The notes: generated from the letters alone by a model not told the origin. A DNA stretch of 64,000 nt from Rhizorhabdus wittichii RW1 (GCA_000016765.1 CP000699.1:682001-746000); one strand, 5' to 3'. Shown: positions 17,225 through 28,481, counted from the stretch's first letter. Program-made: numbers and translations.

Positions 17225-18434
17225 GCGCCGCGATCCAGTCGTCCACGACCGGGGCGATCTTCTCGCGCCAGCGCCGGCCGTTGAAGATGCCGTAATGGCC
17301 GACCCGCTCGGCGAGCAGATATTTCTTCTTCTTCGCGGGCAGCGAAGTCGCGAGCGTCAGCGCCGCCTTGGTCTGGCCGATCCCCGAGATATCGTCGCGC
17401 TCGCCCTCGATCGCCAGCAGGCCGATATCCTTGATCGCTCCGGGATCGACCGGCCGGCCGCGATGCAGGAACTCGCCCCTGGGCAACAGGTGGCGCTGGA
17501 ACACCTGGTCGATCGTCTGGAGGTAAAATTCGGAGGTCATGTCGCAGACCGAACGATATTCGTCGTAGAAGGCCTTGGTCGAATCCGCGCCCTCCTCGTC
17601 GCCTTCGACGAGATGCTTGAACATGCTCCAATGGCTGACGAGATGATTGCCCAGGTTCATCGCCATGAAGCCGGTGAGCTGGAGGAAGCCCGGATAGACC
17701 CGGCGGCCGCTGCCCGGATAATAGACCGGCACGGTGTGGATGACGTTCTGCTCGAACCAGGCGAGCGGGCGCTGGGTGGCGACGGTATTGACCGCGGTCG
17801 GCGCCTCGCGCGTGTCGACCGGGCCGCCCATCATGGTGAGCGTCTTCGGACGGCAGGGATGGTTGTCCGCCGCCATCAGCGCCGCGGCGGCATAGGCCGG
17901 GACCGAAGGCTGGCACACCGCCAGCATGTGCGTGCCGGGCCCGAGCTTCTCGAGGAACTCGACCAGATAGTCGATATAGTCGTCGAGATCGAAGCGCCCC
18001 TCCTCGAGCGGGACGAGCCGCGCGTCGCGCCAGTCGGTGATATAGACGTCGTGGCGCGGCAGCAGCCGCTCGACCGTGCCGCGCAGCAGCGTCGCATAAT
18101 GGCCCGACATCGGCGCGACGACGAGCAGCTTGGGCTGCCCGGTGATGCCGCGGCGGCGGAAGCGCTTGAGCTGGCCGAACGGCTTGCGGAGGATGATCTC
18201 CTCGGTGACGGCGACCTTGCGGCCGTCGACCTCGACCTGGGTGAAGCCGAAATCGGGCTTGCCGCGCGAGGCGGAGGCATGGGCGAACACGTCGAGCCCC
18301 GACGCCATCATCGGCGCCATATTGCTGTAGGACATCGGATTCAGTGGATTCTGGAGCCACTGGGCGCCCAGATTGGCCCAGGCGCTGGCCGCGGACAGCA
18401 TGGTGCGCTGGAACTCATAAGCGTCGTACAGCAT
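17214..18434 (-). CDS. phaZ: intracellular polyhydroxyalkanoate depolymerase PhaZ
   Basis: 406-residue i-PHB depolymerase that mobilises stored polyester. The family N terminus MLYDAYEFQRT marks the true start at 18434; a further 14 residues in frame upstream are not conserved. The catalytic Cys sits in AVCQPSVPA (about residue 180), with the later Asp/His in EGERDDISG and RVGHYGIFNG. It lacks a signal peptide, as expected for the cytosolic granule enzyme. First gene of a minus-strand set with the TPR protein and the epimerase, and divergent from the ABC transporter. Together with phaR, the PhaC-like protein and phaA it shows a PHB-cycling cell. Confidence 0.93.
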   Translation of the reverse strand: MLYDAYEFQRTMLSAASAWANLGAQWLQNPLNPMSYSNMAPMMASGLDVFAHASASRGKPDFGFTQVEVDGRKVAVTEEIILRKPFGQLKRFRRRGITGQPKLLVVAPMSGHYATLLRGTVERLLPRHDVYITDWRDARLVPLEEGRFDLDDYIDYLVEFLEKLGPGTHMLAVCQPSVPAYAAAALMAADNHPCRPKTLTMMGGPVDTREAPTAVNTVATQRPLAWFEQNVIHTVPVYYPGSGRRVYPGFLQLTGFMAMNLGNHLVSHWSMFKHLVEGDEEGADSTKAFYDEYRSVCDMTSEFYLQTIDQVFQRHLLPRGEFLHRGRPVDPGAIKDIGLLAIEGERDDISGIGQTKAALTLATSLPAKKKKYLLAERVGHYGIFNGRRWREKIAPVVDDWIAAHDG

Positions 18435-18562
18435 GCATTTCTCCGGAGGGATGCGTAGGACCCCTGATCTCGCCAATGTAAGGATAGCCGAAGCATATTG
18501 CCATAAGCTTGCCGTCGCCAGCGCAATTGAGATGCGCGAGGCAAATTGCTAGGGCGCGCGTC

Positions 18563-20341
<1,779 letters not shown>

Positions 20342-20351
20342 TCGAAAATCC

Positions 20352-20373
20352 CCCCTCCCTTTCCAGGGAGGGG
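20352..20373. terminator. hairpin between convergent ABC exporter and mmsB
   Basis: A 9-bp GC-rich stem (20352-20360 with 20365-20373) with loop ttcc lies exactly between the two convergent genes. No T run follows, so termination is inferred from position and symmetry. Confidence 0.55.
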
Positions 20374-20383
20374 AGATCAGAGC

Positions 20384-21274
20384 TCAGACCCTGTAGCTAC
20401 CGTCGAGCAGCTTGATGATCGCCGAGAAGTCCTTGCCGGCGCCGCCGAGGTTGGCGAAGGCCTGGTAGAGGCTTTCGGCATGACCGCCCATCGGCACGCT
20501 GGCGCCGACGCCCTGCGCCGCCTCGACCGCGAGCTTGAGGTCCTTGAGCATCAGGCCCGCCGCGAACCCGCCTTCATAGCCGTTGTCGGCCGGGCTCTGC
20601 GGACCGACGCCGGGGACCGGGCAATAGCTGGTCATCGACCAGCTCTGCCCGCTCGCCTTGGACGAGATGTCGTAGAAGGTCTGGAGGTCGAGGCCGAGCT
20701 TGCTCGCGAGCGCGAAGGCCTCGCAGGTCGCGACCATCGTCGCGCCGAGGATCATGTTGTTGACGATCTTCGCCGCCTGGCCCGAACCGGCGCCGCCGGC
20801 ATGGATCACCGCCTTGCCCATCAGCGCGAGCACCGGCTCGGCGCGGGCGAAATGCTCGGCGCTGCCGCCGACCATGAAGGTCAGCGTGCCGCCATTGGCG
20901 GCGGCGATGCCGCCCGAGACGGGGGCGTCGACCATCGCCAGCCCCTTGGCCGCCGCCGCGCCGTTGACGGCGCGCGCCGAGGCGACGTCGATCGTCGAGC
21001 AATCGATCAGCAACGCCGAGGGCGGCACCGATCCGAACACGTCATTCTCATAGACCGCGCGGACATGCTGGCCCGCCGGCAACATGCTGACGACATATTC
21101 GGCGTCCTTGACCGCCTCGGCCGCCGACCCGGCGGCGACGCACCCCGCCGCCACGGCGCGGTCGAGCGCCTCCTTCGACAGGTCGAAGGCGCGCACGTCA
21201 TGGCCCTTCTTCGCCAGATTCGCGGCCATGCCGCCGCCCATATTGCCGAGCCCGATGAAACCGATCGTCGCCAT
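20384..21274 (-). CDS. mmsB: 3-hydroxyisobutyrate dehydrogenase
   Basis: NAD-dependent oxidation of 3-hydroxyisobutyrate to methylmalonate semialdehyde in valine breakdown. 296 residues. The Rossmann motif GFIGLGNMGGGMAANL starts at residue 4. The family substrate motif DAPVSGGIAAANGGTLTFM and the catalytic Lys region GSGQAAKIVNNM are present. The start at 21272-21274 (MATIGFIG) is fixed by the Rossmann strand. It is the last gene of the valine operon, 5 bases after the enoyl-CoA hydratase stop. Confidence 0.95.
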   Translation of the reverse strand: MATIGFIGLGNMGGGMAANLAKKGHDVRAFDLSKEALDRAVAAGCVAAGSAAEAVKDAEYVVSMLPAGQHVRAVYENDVFGSVPPSALLIDCSTIDVASARAVNGAAAAKGLAMVDAPVSGGIAAANGGTLTFMVGGSAEHFARAEPVLALMGKAVIHAGGAGSGQAAKIVNNMILGATMVATCEAFALASKLGLDLQTFYDISSKASGQSWSMTSYCPVPGVGPQSPADNGYEGGFAAGLMLKDLKLAVEAAQGVGASVPMGGHAESLYQAFANLGGAGKDFSAIIKLLDGSYRV

Positions 21275-21279
21275 GATGC

Positions 21280-22053
21280 TCACTTTCCTTTCCAGACGCC
21301 GGGGCGCTTCTCGACGAAGGCGGCCATGCCCTCGGCCTTGTCCTCGGTGGCGCACAGGCCGTTGAAGCTGCGGCGCTCGAACAGCAGGCCGTGGTGGAGG
21401 CCGGTCTCGAAGGCGGCGTTGACCGCCTCCTTGTTGGCGATGGCGGCGAGCGGCGGCATCGCGGCGATCGCCTGCGCCATCTTCATCGCCTCGTCCATCA
21501 GATCGGCGAGCGGCACGACCTTGCTGCACAGATTGGCGCGCTCGGCCTCGGTCGCGTCCATCATCCGGCCGGTCAGGCACATGTCCATCGCCTTCGACTT
21601 GCCGACCGCGCGGGTCAGCCGCTGCGACCCGCCCATGCCGGGGCAGACGCCCAGCTTGATCTCGGGCTGGCCGAAGCGGGCATTGTCGGCGGCGATCATG
21701 ATGTCGGCCATCATCGCCAACTCGCAGCCCCCGCCCAGCGCGAAGCCCGCCACCGCCGCGATCCACGGCTTGCGCGTCCCGGTGACCTTGCTCCAGTCGG
21801 CGAAGAAGTCCTCGCCGAACATCTCGGCATAGCCCTTCTCCTGCATCTGCTTGATGTCGGCGCCGGCGGCGAACGCCTTCTCGCTGCCGGTCAGGATCGC
21901 GCAGCGCTGGTCGGGATCGGCATCGAACGCCCGGAACGCGACGATCAGGTCGGCCAGCACCTGCGTGTTGAGCGCGTTCAGCGCCTGCGGGCGGTTCAGC
22001 CGGATGACCGTGACCGGCCCCTGGGTCTCGACGAGGATCGTTTCATAGGACAT
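21280..22053 (-). CDS. enoyl-CoA hydratase
   Basis: Crotonase-family hydratase of 257 residues, expected to hydrate methacrylyl-CoA to 3-hydroxyisobutyryl-CoA in the valine pathway. The oxyanion-hole segments are visible ([13 protein letters not shown] and [14 protein letters not shown]). The catalytic Glu pair regions follow (GCELAMM and [19 protein letters not shown]). The start at 22053 (MSYETILVE) is the family N terminus; an ATG at 22089 would add 12 residues. Sits between the hydrolase gene and mmsB with short gaps, so it is in the operon. Confidence 0.92.
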   Translation of the reverse strand: MSYETILVETQGPVTVIRLNRPQALNALNTQVLADLIVAFRAFDADPDQRCAILTGSEKAFAAGADIKQMQEKGYAEMFGEDFFADWSKVTGTRKPWIAAVAGFALGGGCELAMMADIMIAADNARFGQPEIKLGVCPGMGGSQRLTRAVGKSKAMDMCLTGRMMDATEAERANLCSKVVPLADLMDEAMKMAQAIAAMPPLAAIANKEAVNAAFETGLHHGLLFERRSFNGLCATEDKAEGMAAFVEKRPGVWKGK

Positions 22054-22064
22054 GGGCGAACCTT

Positions 22065-23129
22065 TCAGGCGTTGGGCAGAGGCGTCCACGCCTCGGACAG
22101 CGGGAGCGGCGCGAAGATGGCGTCGATGTCGGCATCGCTGACGCCCGCCGCGGTCGGCGGGTTCCAGCGCGGCGCATTGTCCTTGTCGACGATCAGGGCA
22201 CGAACCCCCTCGACGATGTCGGGCCGCTGGATGACGCGGACGACGACCGCATATTCCATCGCCATCTCCTCGGCGAAATCGTCGATCCGCGCGGATTCGG
22301 CGAGCAGGCGGAGCACCACCTTGCAGGCCTGGGGCGACTTGGTCCCGAGCGTCTTCAGCGTCGCCAGCGCCCAGTCGCCGCCGTCGGCGGCGAGCGCCGC
22401 GACGATGTCCTCATAGCGGTCCGATGCGAACAGCCGGTCGATATCGGCCTGCCGGTCGAGGATCGGCGCGGGCGGCACCGCCGAGACCGCGCTGCGCAGC
22501 GCCGCGTCGACCGCCCCCGGATTGCCGAGGATCGCCGCCTTCAGCGCCTCGATACCGTCGCTTTCGACATAATGGGTGCCCAGCGCCAGGGCGAGGCATT
22601 CGGCGCCGTTGAGGCGGGCGCCGGTCAGCCCGACATATTGGCCCATGCGGCCCGGCATCCGCGACAGATAGCGGCCGCCGCCGACATCGGTGAACAGGCC
22701 GATGCCCGTTTCCGGCATCGCGTACATCGTCCGCTCGGTGACGACGCGGATCGAGCAGGGCTGCGAGATGCCGACGCCGCCGCCCATGGTGATGCCGTCC
22801 ATGAAGGCGATGGTCGGCTTGGCATAGGTGAACAGCAGATGGTTGAGGCGATATTCCTCATGGAAGAAGGCGCGCCCTTCCGAACCGTCGCCCTTGGCGC
22901 TCTCGGCGATGTGGCGGATGTCGCCGCCGGCGCAGAAGCCCCTGCCCTCGGCATGGTCGATCATCACCAGGTCGACCGCGTCGTCGGTCGCCCAGGCGGT
23001 GAGCGCGCCGATCATCGCGGTGCAGATCGGGTGGGTCAGCGCGTGGATCGCCTTGGGCCGGTTGAGGCGGATGCGGCCGGTCCGCCCCTCCACGAAGATC
23101 AGGACTTCATCATTCACTGGATCGGTCAT
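22065..23129 (-). CDS. 3-hydroxyisobutyryl-CoA hydrolase
   Basis: Crotonase-fold hydrolase (HIBCH type) of 354 residues, cutting 3-hydroxyisobutyryl-CoA to the free acid so that MmsB can act. It is about 100 residues longer than simple hydratases, as expected for HIBCH. Key segments are [34 protein letters not shown] and the HIBCH-type [20 protein letters not shown]. Its ATG overlaps the stop of the acyl-CoA dehydrogenase gene (ATGA). The C-terminal part is the helical extension typical of this subfamily. Confidence 0.92.
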   Translation of the reverse strand: MTDPVNDEVLIFVEGRTGRIRLNRPKAIHALTHPICTAMIGALTAWATDDAVDLVMIDHAEGRGFCAGGDIRHIAESAKGDGSEGRAFFHEEYRLNHLLFTYAKPTIAFMDGITMGGGVGISQPCSIRVVTERTMYAMPETGIGLFTDVGGGRYLSRMPGRMGQYVGLTGARLNGAECLALALGTHYVESDGIEALKAAILGNPGAVDAALRSAVSAVPPAPILDRQADIDRLFASDRYEDIVAALAADGGDWALATLKTLGTKSPQACKVVLRLLAESARIDDFAEEMAMEYAVVVRVIQRPDIVEGVRALIVDKDNAPRWNPPTAAGVSDADIDAIFAPLPLSEAWTPLPNA

Positions 23130-24271
23130 TGGCGCAGCAGCTCCCGGCTGGTGATCATCCGCATGATCTCGTTGGTTCCTTCGAGGATCCGGTGGACACG
23201 CAGGTCGCGCCAGAAACGCTCGATCGGATAATCCCGCAGATAACCGTAGCCGCCGTGAAGCTGAAGCGCGCGATCGACCACGGCCGATCCGGTGTCGGTC
23301 GCGAAGCGCTTGGCCATCGCCGCGAAGCGGGTCTTGTCGGGGGCGTTGGCAGTCACCTTGGCGGCGGCCGCGTAGAGCAGCATGCGGGCGGCCTGCAATT
23401 CGGTCTCCATGTCGGCCAGGGTGAACTGGATCGACTGGAAATCGGCGATCGGCTGGCCGAACTGCTTGCGCTCCCTGGTATAGGAGACCGACTCGTCGAG
23501 GCAGCGCTGGGCGCCGCCGAGCGAGCAGGCGCCGATGTTGAGGCGGCCGCCGTCGAGCCCCATCATCGCGATGCGGAACCCCTCCCCCTCGCCGCCGACG
23601 CGGTTGGCGACCGGTACGCGGACGCCGTCGAAATTGACCTGGGCGGTCGGCTGCGAATGCCAGCCCAGCTTCTTCTCCTGCGCGCCGAAGCTGACGCCGG
23701 GCATGTCCTTGTCGATGACCAGGCAGGAAATGCCCTTGGGCCCGTCCTCGCCGGTGCGGACCATGACGACATAGACCTCGTTCTCGCCGCCGCCCGAGAT
23801 GAAGGCCTTCGAGCCGCTGACGACATAGTCGTCGCCGTCGCGCACCGCCCGGGTCTTGAGCGCCGCCGCGTCCGATCCCGAGCCCGGCTCGGTCAGGCAA
23901 TAGGAGCCCATCCGCCGGCAGGCGATCATGTCGGGCAGATAGCGGCCCTTGAGATCGTCCGAACCGAAGCGGTCGATCATCCAGGCGGCCATGTTGTGGA
24001 TCGAGATGAACGCCGAGGTCGACGGACAGCCATAGGCCATCGCTTCCATGATCAGCGCCGCCTCGAGCCGGCCGAGACCGATCCCGCCAGCTTCCTCCGA
24101 CACATAGATGCCGCCGAAGCCGAGCGCCGCGGCGGCCTGGATCGTCTCGCGCGGGAAGATGTGCTTCTCGTCCCACTCGGCCGCGTGCGGGGTGATCGCG
24201 TCGGCGGTGAATTTCCGCGCCATCTCCTGGATGGCGCGCTGGTCCTCGGTCAGTTCGAACTGATCGGTCAT
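23126..24271 (-). CDS. acyl-CoA dehydrogenase (isobutyryl-CoA type)
   Basis: FAD-dependent dehydrogenase of 381 residues. In this setting it is expected to oxidise isobutyryl-CoA to methacrylyl-CoA. The family signatures are clear: YCLTEPGSGSDAAALKT (residues about 130-146), the FAD-binding segment DGGRLNIGACSLGGAQRC, and the catalytic Glu near the C terminus in RILEGTNEIMRM. Overlaps the next gene by 4 bases. In an uninterrupted operon the preceding gene would be mmsA, but a GIY-YIG element lies between them, 430 bases of foreign-looking DNA. Confidence 0.93.
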   Translation of the reverse strand: MTDQFELTEDQRAIQEMARKFTADAITPHAAEWDEKHIFPRETIQAAAALGFGGIYVSEEAGGIGLGRLEAALIMEAMAYGCPSTSAFISIHNMAAWMIDRFGSDDLKGRYLPDMIACRRMGSYCLTEPGSGSDAAALKTRAVRDGDDYVVSGSKAFISGGGENEVYVVMVRTGEDGPKGISCLVIDKDMPGVSFGAQEKKLGWHSQPTAQVNFDGVRVPVANRVGGEGEGFRIAMMGLDGGRLNIGACSLGGAQRCLDESVSYTRERKQFGQPIADFQSIQFTLADMETELQAARMLLYAAAAKVTANAPDKTRFAAMAKRFATDTGSAVVDRALQLHGGYGYLRDYPIERFWRDLRVHRILEGTNEIMRMITSRELLRQ

Positions 24272-24293
24272 GGGTTGACCCTGGCTCCTACTC

Positions 24294-24678
24294 CGTCATG
24301 CTGAACTTGATTCAGCATCCATTGCCGCAACGGTCGATCATGGAACGCAACCCCTGCGTCTATATCCTCGCCAGCGGGCGCAACGGCACGATCTACATCG
24401 GCGTCACCAGCGATCTGATGACCCGCCTTCACCAACATCGGACCAAGGCTATTCCCGGTTTCACGTCGCGCTACAATGTCTTCCGTCTGGTATATTTCGA
24501 GATGTTCGACGACATGCCGGCCGCCATCCATCGCGAGAAGCAACTCAAGGCTTGGCGCCGCGACTGGAAGATCGCCCTGGTCGAGGAGCACAATCCCTTC
24601 TGGGAGGATCGCGCCCTCGACCTCGGTTTTCCCCGACCGGCGTAGCGCGAATGGATGCTGACGTTCGTCAGCATGACG
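24294..24678. mobile_element. GIY-YIG cassette bounded by inverted repeats
   Basis: Two related inverted arms, 24294-24321 and 24652-24678, share the outer cgtcatgctga and inner cagcatcca blocks when one is reversed. Each arm is itself a small hairpin (tgctga...tcagca). Between them lies only the GIY-YIG gene, on the opposite strand to the valine operon into which the unit is placed. The layout looks like a self-contained mobile or homing-type unit. No target duplication was identified. Confidence 0.45.
24340..24645 (+). CDS. GIY-YIG domain endonuclease-like protein
   Basis: 101 residues from the ATG at 24340; the frame is open further back into the left repeat arm, but the domain starts at CVYILAS. 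The two GIY-YIG strands appear as CVYIL and TIYIGVTS. The catalytic Arg lies in DLMTRLHQH and the metal-binding Glu in HREKQLKAW, a complete minimal domain of the UvrC-N/UPF0213 type. It lies antisense inside the valine degradation operon and between two inverted repeats. Possible roles are DNA cleavage for its own mobility, or repair; no partner gene is seen. Confidence 0.88.
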   Translation: MERNPCVYILASGRNGTIYIGVTSDLMTRLHQHRTKAIPGFTSRYNVFRLVYFEMFDDMPAAIHREKQLKAWRRDWKIALVEEHNPFWEDRALDLGFPRPA

Positions 24679-24704
24679 ATTCCATCCGCGCTCCACCGGC
24701 TGCA

Positions 24705-26213
24705 TCACCCCATGGTCGGGATGACGAAGGCGCTGTCGCCCGAGGCGCCGCCATCGGGCCAGCGCTGCGTCACCGTCTTCACCTTGGTGAAGAACTTCAC
24801 GCCTTCCATGCCGTGCTGGTTGGTGTCGCCGAAGCCCGAGCGCTTCCATCCGCCGAAGGTGTGATAGGCGACCGGCACCGGGATCGGCACGTTGATGCCG
24901 ACCATGCCGACGTTGACGCGCGCCGCGAACTCGCGCGCGGCATGGCCGTTGCGGGTGAACAGCGCGACGCCGTTGCCATACTGGTGCTGGCTCGGCAGCG
25001 CGAGCGCCTCCTCGAAATTGGCGGCGCGGACGATCTGCAGCACCGGGCCGAAGATCTCCTCCTGATAGCTTCGCATCGTCGGCTTGACATGGTCGAACAG
25101 GGTCGGGCCGACGAAGAAGCCCTTCTCGTGCCCCTGCAGCGTGAAGCCGCGGCCGTCGACGACCAGTTCGGCGCCCTCGTCGACGCCCATCTGGATATAG
25201 CTCTCGATCTTCGCCTTGTGCGCGGCGGTGACGACCGGGCCGTAATGCGCCTCCTTGTCGGTCGACACGCCGACGCGCAGCGCCTCGATCGCCGGGATCA
25301 GCTTGGCGCGCAGGCGATCGGCGGTGTCCTGGCCGACCGGCACGACGACCGGCAGCGCCATGCAGCGCTCGCCCGCCGAGCCGAAGGCCGCGCCCGCGAG
25401 GTCGTTGACAACCTGGTCCAGGTCGGCATCGGGCATGACGATGCCGTGGTTCTTGGCGCCGCCCATCGCCTGGACGCGCTTGCCGGCGGCGACGCCGCGC
25501 TGATAGACATAATGGGCGATGTCGGACGAGCCGACGAAGCTGACCGCCTTGATCTCGGGATGGTCGAGGATCGCGTCGACCATCACCTTGTCGCCCTGCA
25601 CGACCTGCAGTATGCCGTCGGGAAGGCCAGCTTCCTTCATCAGCTCGGCGAGACGCACCGGCACCGAGGGATCGCGCTCCGACGGCTTGAGGATGAAGGC
25701 GTTGCCGACCGCGATGGCGACGCCGAACATCCACATCGGGATCATCGCCGGGAAGTTGAACGGGGTGATCCCCGCGACGATGCCGAGCGGCTGGCGCATC
25801 GAATAGACGTCGATGCCGGGGCCGGCGCCGATCGTGAACTCGCCCTTCAGCACGTGCGGGATGCCGCAGGCGAACTCGATCACCTCGAGCCCGCGCTGGA
25901 CGTCGCCGCGGGCGTCGGCGATCACCTTGCCATGTTCGGAGGAGAGCAGGTGCGCCAGCTCCTCCATGTTCTTCTCGACCAGTTCCTTGAAGCGGAACAT
26001 CACCCGCGCGCGGCGCTGCGGGTTGGTGGCGGCCCAGCCCGGCTGCGCCGCATTGGCGAGCGCGACCGCCTTGTCGAGGTCGGCCTGCGCGCCGAGCGCG
26101 ACGCGCGCCTGGACGACGCCGTTGTTGGGATCGAACACATCGCTGAAACGGGTGGCGGGGCTGGTGGAGCCGTCCGCGAAGAAATGGGAAATTTCCCGCA
26201 CCTGGGTGGCCAT
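24705..26213 (-). CDS. mmsA: methylmalonate-semialdehyde dehydrogenase (CoA-acylating)
   Basis: Converts methylmalonate semialdehyde to propionyl-CoA and CO2 with NAD and CoA. 502 residues, the usual length. The aldehyde dehydrogenase fold is clear: the segment ITPFNFPAMIPMWMFG characteristic of MMSDH, the nucleotide loop SFVGSSDIAHYVY, and the catalytic Cys in FGSAGERCMALPV (about residue 287). The start at 26213 (MATQVREISHF) matches the family. Operon head, divergent from a LysR gene whose start lies 85 bases away. Confidence 0.96.
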   Translation of the reverse strand: MATQVREISHFFADGSTSPATRFSDVFDPNNGVVQARVALGAQADLDKAVALANAAQPGWAATNPQRRARVMFRFKELVEKNMEELAHLLSSEHGKVIADARGDVQRGLEVIEFACGIPHVLKGEFTIGAGPGIDVYSMRQPLGIVAGITPFNFPAMIPMWMFGVAIAVGNAFILKPSERDPSVPVRLAELMKEAGLPDGILQVVQGDKVMVDAILDHPEIKAVSFVGSSDIAHYVYQRGVAAGKRVQAMGGAKNHGIVMPDADLDQVVNDLAGAAFGSAGERCMALPVVVPVGQDTADRLRAKLIPAIEALRVGVSTDKEAHYGPVVTAAHKAKIESYIQMGVDEGAELVVDGRGFTLQGHEKGFFVGPTLFDHVKPTMRSYQEEIFGPVLQIVRAANFEEALALPSQHQYGNGVALFTRNGHAAREFAARVNVGMVGINVPIPVPVAYHTFGGWKRSGFGDTNQHGMEGVKFFTKVKTVTQRWPDGGASGDSAFVIPTMG

Positions 26214-26298
26214 GATTTGCTCTCCTGCGTGTCGCGCCGTCCATCGGCCCGCGCCGCCCGGCTGGCAAGGCCTTGCCATGCAGCCCAAGGCTGCAATA

Positions 26299-27255
26299 AT
26301 GCAGGCGATGCACTGGGACGACCTACAATTTTTCCTGTCGCTGGCGCGGACCGGCCTGCTGACCATCGCGGCGCGACAGCTCGACGTCGATGCGACGACG
26401 GTGGGCCGGCGCATCCGCCGGCTCGAACGCAGCCTGGGCGGACAGACATTGTTCGTGCAGGGCCGCGACGGCCATGTCCTGACCGAGGCGGGCCGCCGCC
26501 TGCTCGCCCGCGTCGAGACGATCGAGCGCGAGGCCGACGCGATCGCCGGCGGCGGCGACCAGGCCGACGGCGAGGACGTGCGCGGCCATTTGCGGGTCAG
26601 CGCCTCGGAGGGGTTCGGCACCTGGATGGTGGCGCATCATCTGGGCGAGTTCGCCGGCGCCCATCCGCACCTTTCGATCGACCTCGCCGCGAACAGCGGC
26701 TTCCTCGATCCGTCGCGGCGCGAGGCCGACGTCGCGATCCTGCTCGCCCGCCCCCAGCGCGGGCCGCTGATCACCAAGAAGCTGTCCGACTACCGGCTGT
26801 GCCTCTATGCGGCCCGCGCCTATCTCGACCGGCACCCGCCGATCGCGGCGCGCAGCGACCTGCCCGCGCACCGGATGATCGGCTATGTCCCCGACCTGCT
26901 CTATTCGCCCGAGCTCAACTATCTCGACGAGCTCGGCCCGGCGGTCGAGGCACGGCTGCGCTCCTCGTCGATCAACGCGCAATATCGGATGGTCGCGGCG
27001 GGATCGGGGATCGGGGTCTTGCCCTGCTTCATCGGCGACCGGGACGGTGCGCTCGTCCGGGTGCTGCCCGAGGTCGCGATCACGCGCTCCTTCTGGCTCG
27101 TGACCCATCAGGACAGCCGCCACCTGCCCCGCACCGCGCTGTTCGTCGAATGGCTGTCGACCCTGATGCTGCGGCAGCGGAGCCGCCTGCTCGGCGAATC
27201 CGACGGAATCGTGGCGACCGCCACCCTTTCATCGCTTCTTCAGGGTCAGGCATAA
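26299..27255 (+). CDS. LysR-family transcriptional regulator
   Basis: About 318 residues. The winged HTH is at the N terminus (DDLQFFLSLARTGLLTIAAR then QLDVDATTVGRRIRRLERSLG). The LysR substrate-binding fold follows (VRGHLRVSASEGFG, and YRMVAAGSGIGVLPCF near the end). The start may be ATG at 26299 or 26308. It is transcribed divergently from mmsA and is the natural candidate regulator of the valine operon; the effector is unknown. The 85-base gap should hold both promoters. Confidence 0.9.
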   Translation: MQAMHWDDLQFFLSLARTGLLTIAARQLDVDATTVGRRIRRLERSLGGQTLFVQGRDGHVLTEAGRRLLARVETIEREADAIAGGGDQADGEDVRGHLRVSASEGFGTWMVAHHLGEFAGAHPHLSIDLAANSGFLDPSRREADVAILLARPQRGPLITKKLSDYRLCLYAARAYLDRHPPIAARSDLPAHRMIGYVPDLLYSPELNYLDELGPAVEARLRSSSINAQYRMVAAGSGIGVLPCFIGDRDGALVRVLPEVAITRSFWLVTHQDSRHLPRTALFVEWLSTLMLRQRSRLLGESDGIVATATLSSLLQGQA

Positions 27256-27370
27256 GCCTCGATAAAAACGCGATTTTCGTTTCGGTCGCCAATTTTTTTC
27301 GGCATCCCTTCTGTTGCGAAGTGAACAAGCACGGAGGTGCAACGTTTCATACCGACCAGTGGAGTTGAGT

Positions 27371-28114
27371 ATGATCGAACGCGAAACCGTCCTGCAGAAC
27401 CGCTTGCTCGGCGCTCTCAAGCCCGACGATCTGGACCTGCTGATGCCGTCCTTCACCCTTCATGAATTCGCCCCGGGCAAGATCCTTCAGGAAGCCGGGA
27501 CCGATGTCCGCTATTCCTGGTTCCCGCTCGGCGACGCAGCCGCCTCCTTCGTCGTCGCCGCGGACGCCAACCATCTGGTCGACGCCGCCCTGATCGGACG
27601 GGAAGGCGCGATCTGCGGGCTGGTGTCGTCGGGCCGGCTGCCCGCCTATGCCCGCGCCCATGTCCAGTTCGGCGGCCGTTTCCTGCGCCTGCCGCTGTCG
27701 GCGCTCGCCCAGGCGCGGCAGCAGTCGCCGAGCATCGCCCATTGGATGTCGCGCTATGCCGACTGCCTGGTCGCTCAGCTCTTCCAGTCGGCGGCGTGCA
27801 ACGCGTCGCACACCATCGCCCAGCGCCTGTCGCGCTGGCTGCTCGCCACGCGCGACCGCATCTGCCGCGACGAGATCGCCATCACCCAGGAGCAGCTCGG
27901 CGAGATGCTCGGCGTCGGCCGCAGCTTCATCAACCGCTCGCTGCGCCAGCTTGGCGTGAAGGGCATCCTCAGTTCGCGGCGGCGGCGGATCGTGATCATG
28001 GACGTCGAACAGCTCCACGCCATCGCCTGCGGCTGCAACGAACGCATCCGCGAGCATTTCGACCAGGTGCTGGCGGGGGTCTACCCGCATGACGCCGACA
28101 TGGTCGCCGCCTGA
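27371..28114 (+). CDS. Crp/Fnr-family transcriptional regulator
   Basis: 247 residues. The N-terminal cupin-like sensor domain (FAPGKILQEAGTDVRYSWFP, residues about 33-52) is followed by the dimerisation helix and a C-terminal HTH_CRP domain (ITQEQLGEMLGVGRSFINRS). No cysteine set for an FNR-type Fe-S cluster is seen in the expected N-terminal position, so oxygen sensing by cluster is unlikely. The start at 27371 follows GGAGTTGAGT. An AT-rich upstream stretch near 27280-27300 may hold the promoter. The 97-residue secreted protein downstream could be in the same transcript. Confidence 0.88.
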   Translation: MIERETVLQNRLLGALKPDDLDLLMPSFTLHEFAPGKILQEAGTDVRYSWFPLGDAAASFVVAADANHLVDAALIGREGAICGLVSSGRLPAYARAHVQFGGRFLRLPLSALAQARQQSPSIAHWMSRYADCLVAQLFQSAACNASHTIAQRLSRWLLATRDRICRDEIAITQEQLGEMLGVGRSFINRSLRQLGVKGILSSRRRRIVIMDVEQLHAIACGCNERIREHFDQVLAGVYPHDADMVAA

Positions 28115-28158
28115 CATCGATGCGCCGCCCGCCGGGCGGACGCCATGAGGAGAAGGAC

Positions 28159-28452
28159 ATGAAGACTATTTTCCTGGGAGGCGCCACGGCCGCCCTCGCC
28201 CTGATCGCGGCGGCGGCGGCGGCCCAGCCCGCCGGTTCGTCCGCCGGCGCGGGGGCCTCACCCGACAGCGCTGCGACTTCGACGGCGGCGGGCATGGACT
28301 CGACCGCGCAGACGCCCCTCGCCCCCGGCAGCGACATGAAGCGCGCGACGCGCAAGTCGCGGCGCGATGCGACCGGGACGGCCGGTGCCGGCATGGGCGG
28401 CGAAGCGACCGTCCGATCGGATGCCGGGAACCGAACGCCGGACGGCAAGTAA
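28159..28452 (+). CDS. small exported Ala/Ser/Gly-rich protein
   Basis: 97 residues. The start at 28159 has a strong RBS (GAGGAGAAGG, 28146-28155). A signal peptide is clear (IFLGGATAALALIAAAAAAQ). The mature part is low-complexity Ala/Ser/Gly/Thr with a basic patch (MKRATRKSRRDATG) and no recognisable domain. It lies 44 bases after the Crp/Fnr gene. Probably a disordered periplasmic or surface protein; function unknown. Confidence 0.6.
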   Translation: MKTIFLGGATAALALIAAAAAAQPAGSSAGAGASPDSAATSTAAGMDSTAQTPLAPGSDMKRATRKSRRDATGTAGAGMGGEATVRSDAGNRTPDGK

Positions 28453-28481
28453 AAGCCGGATATCCCCTCGCGGTATCGGGA

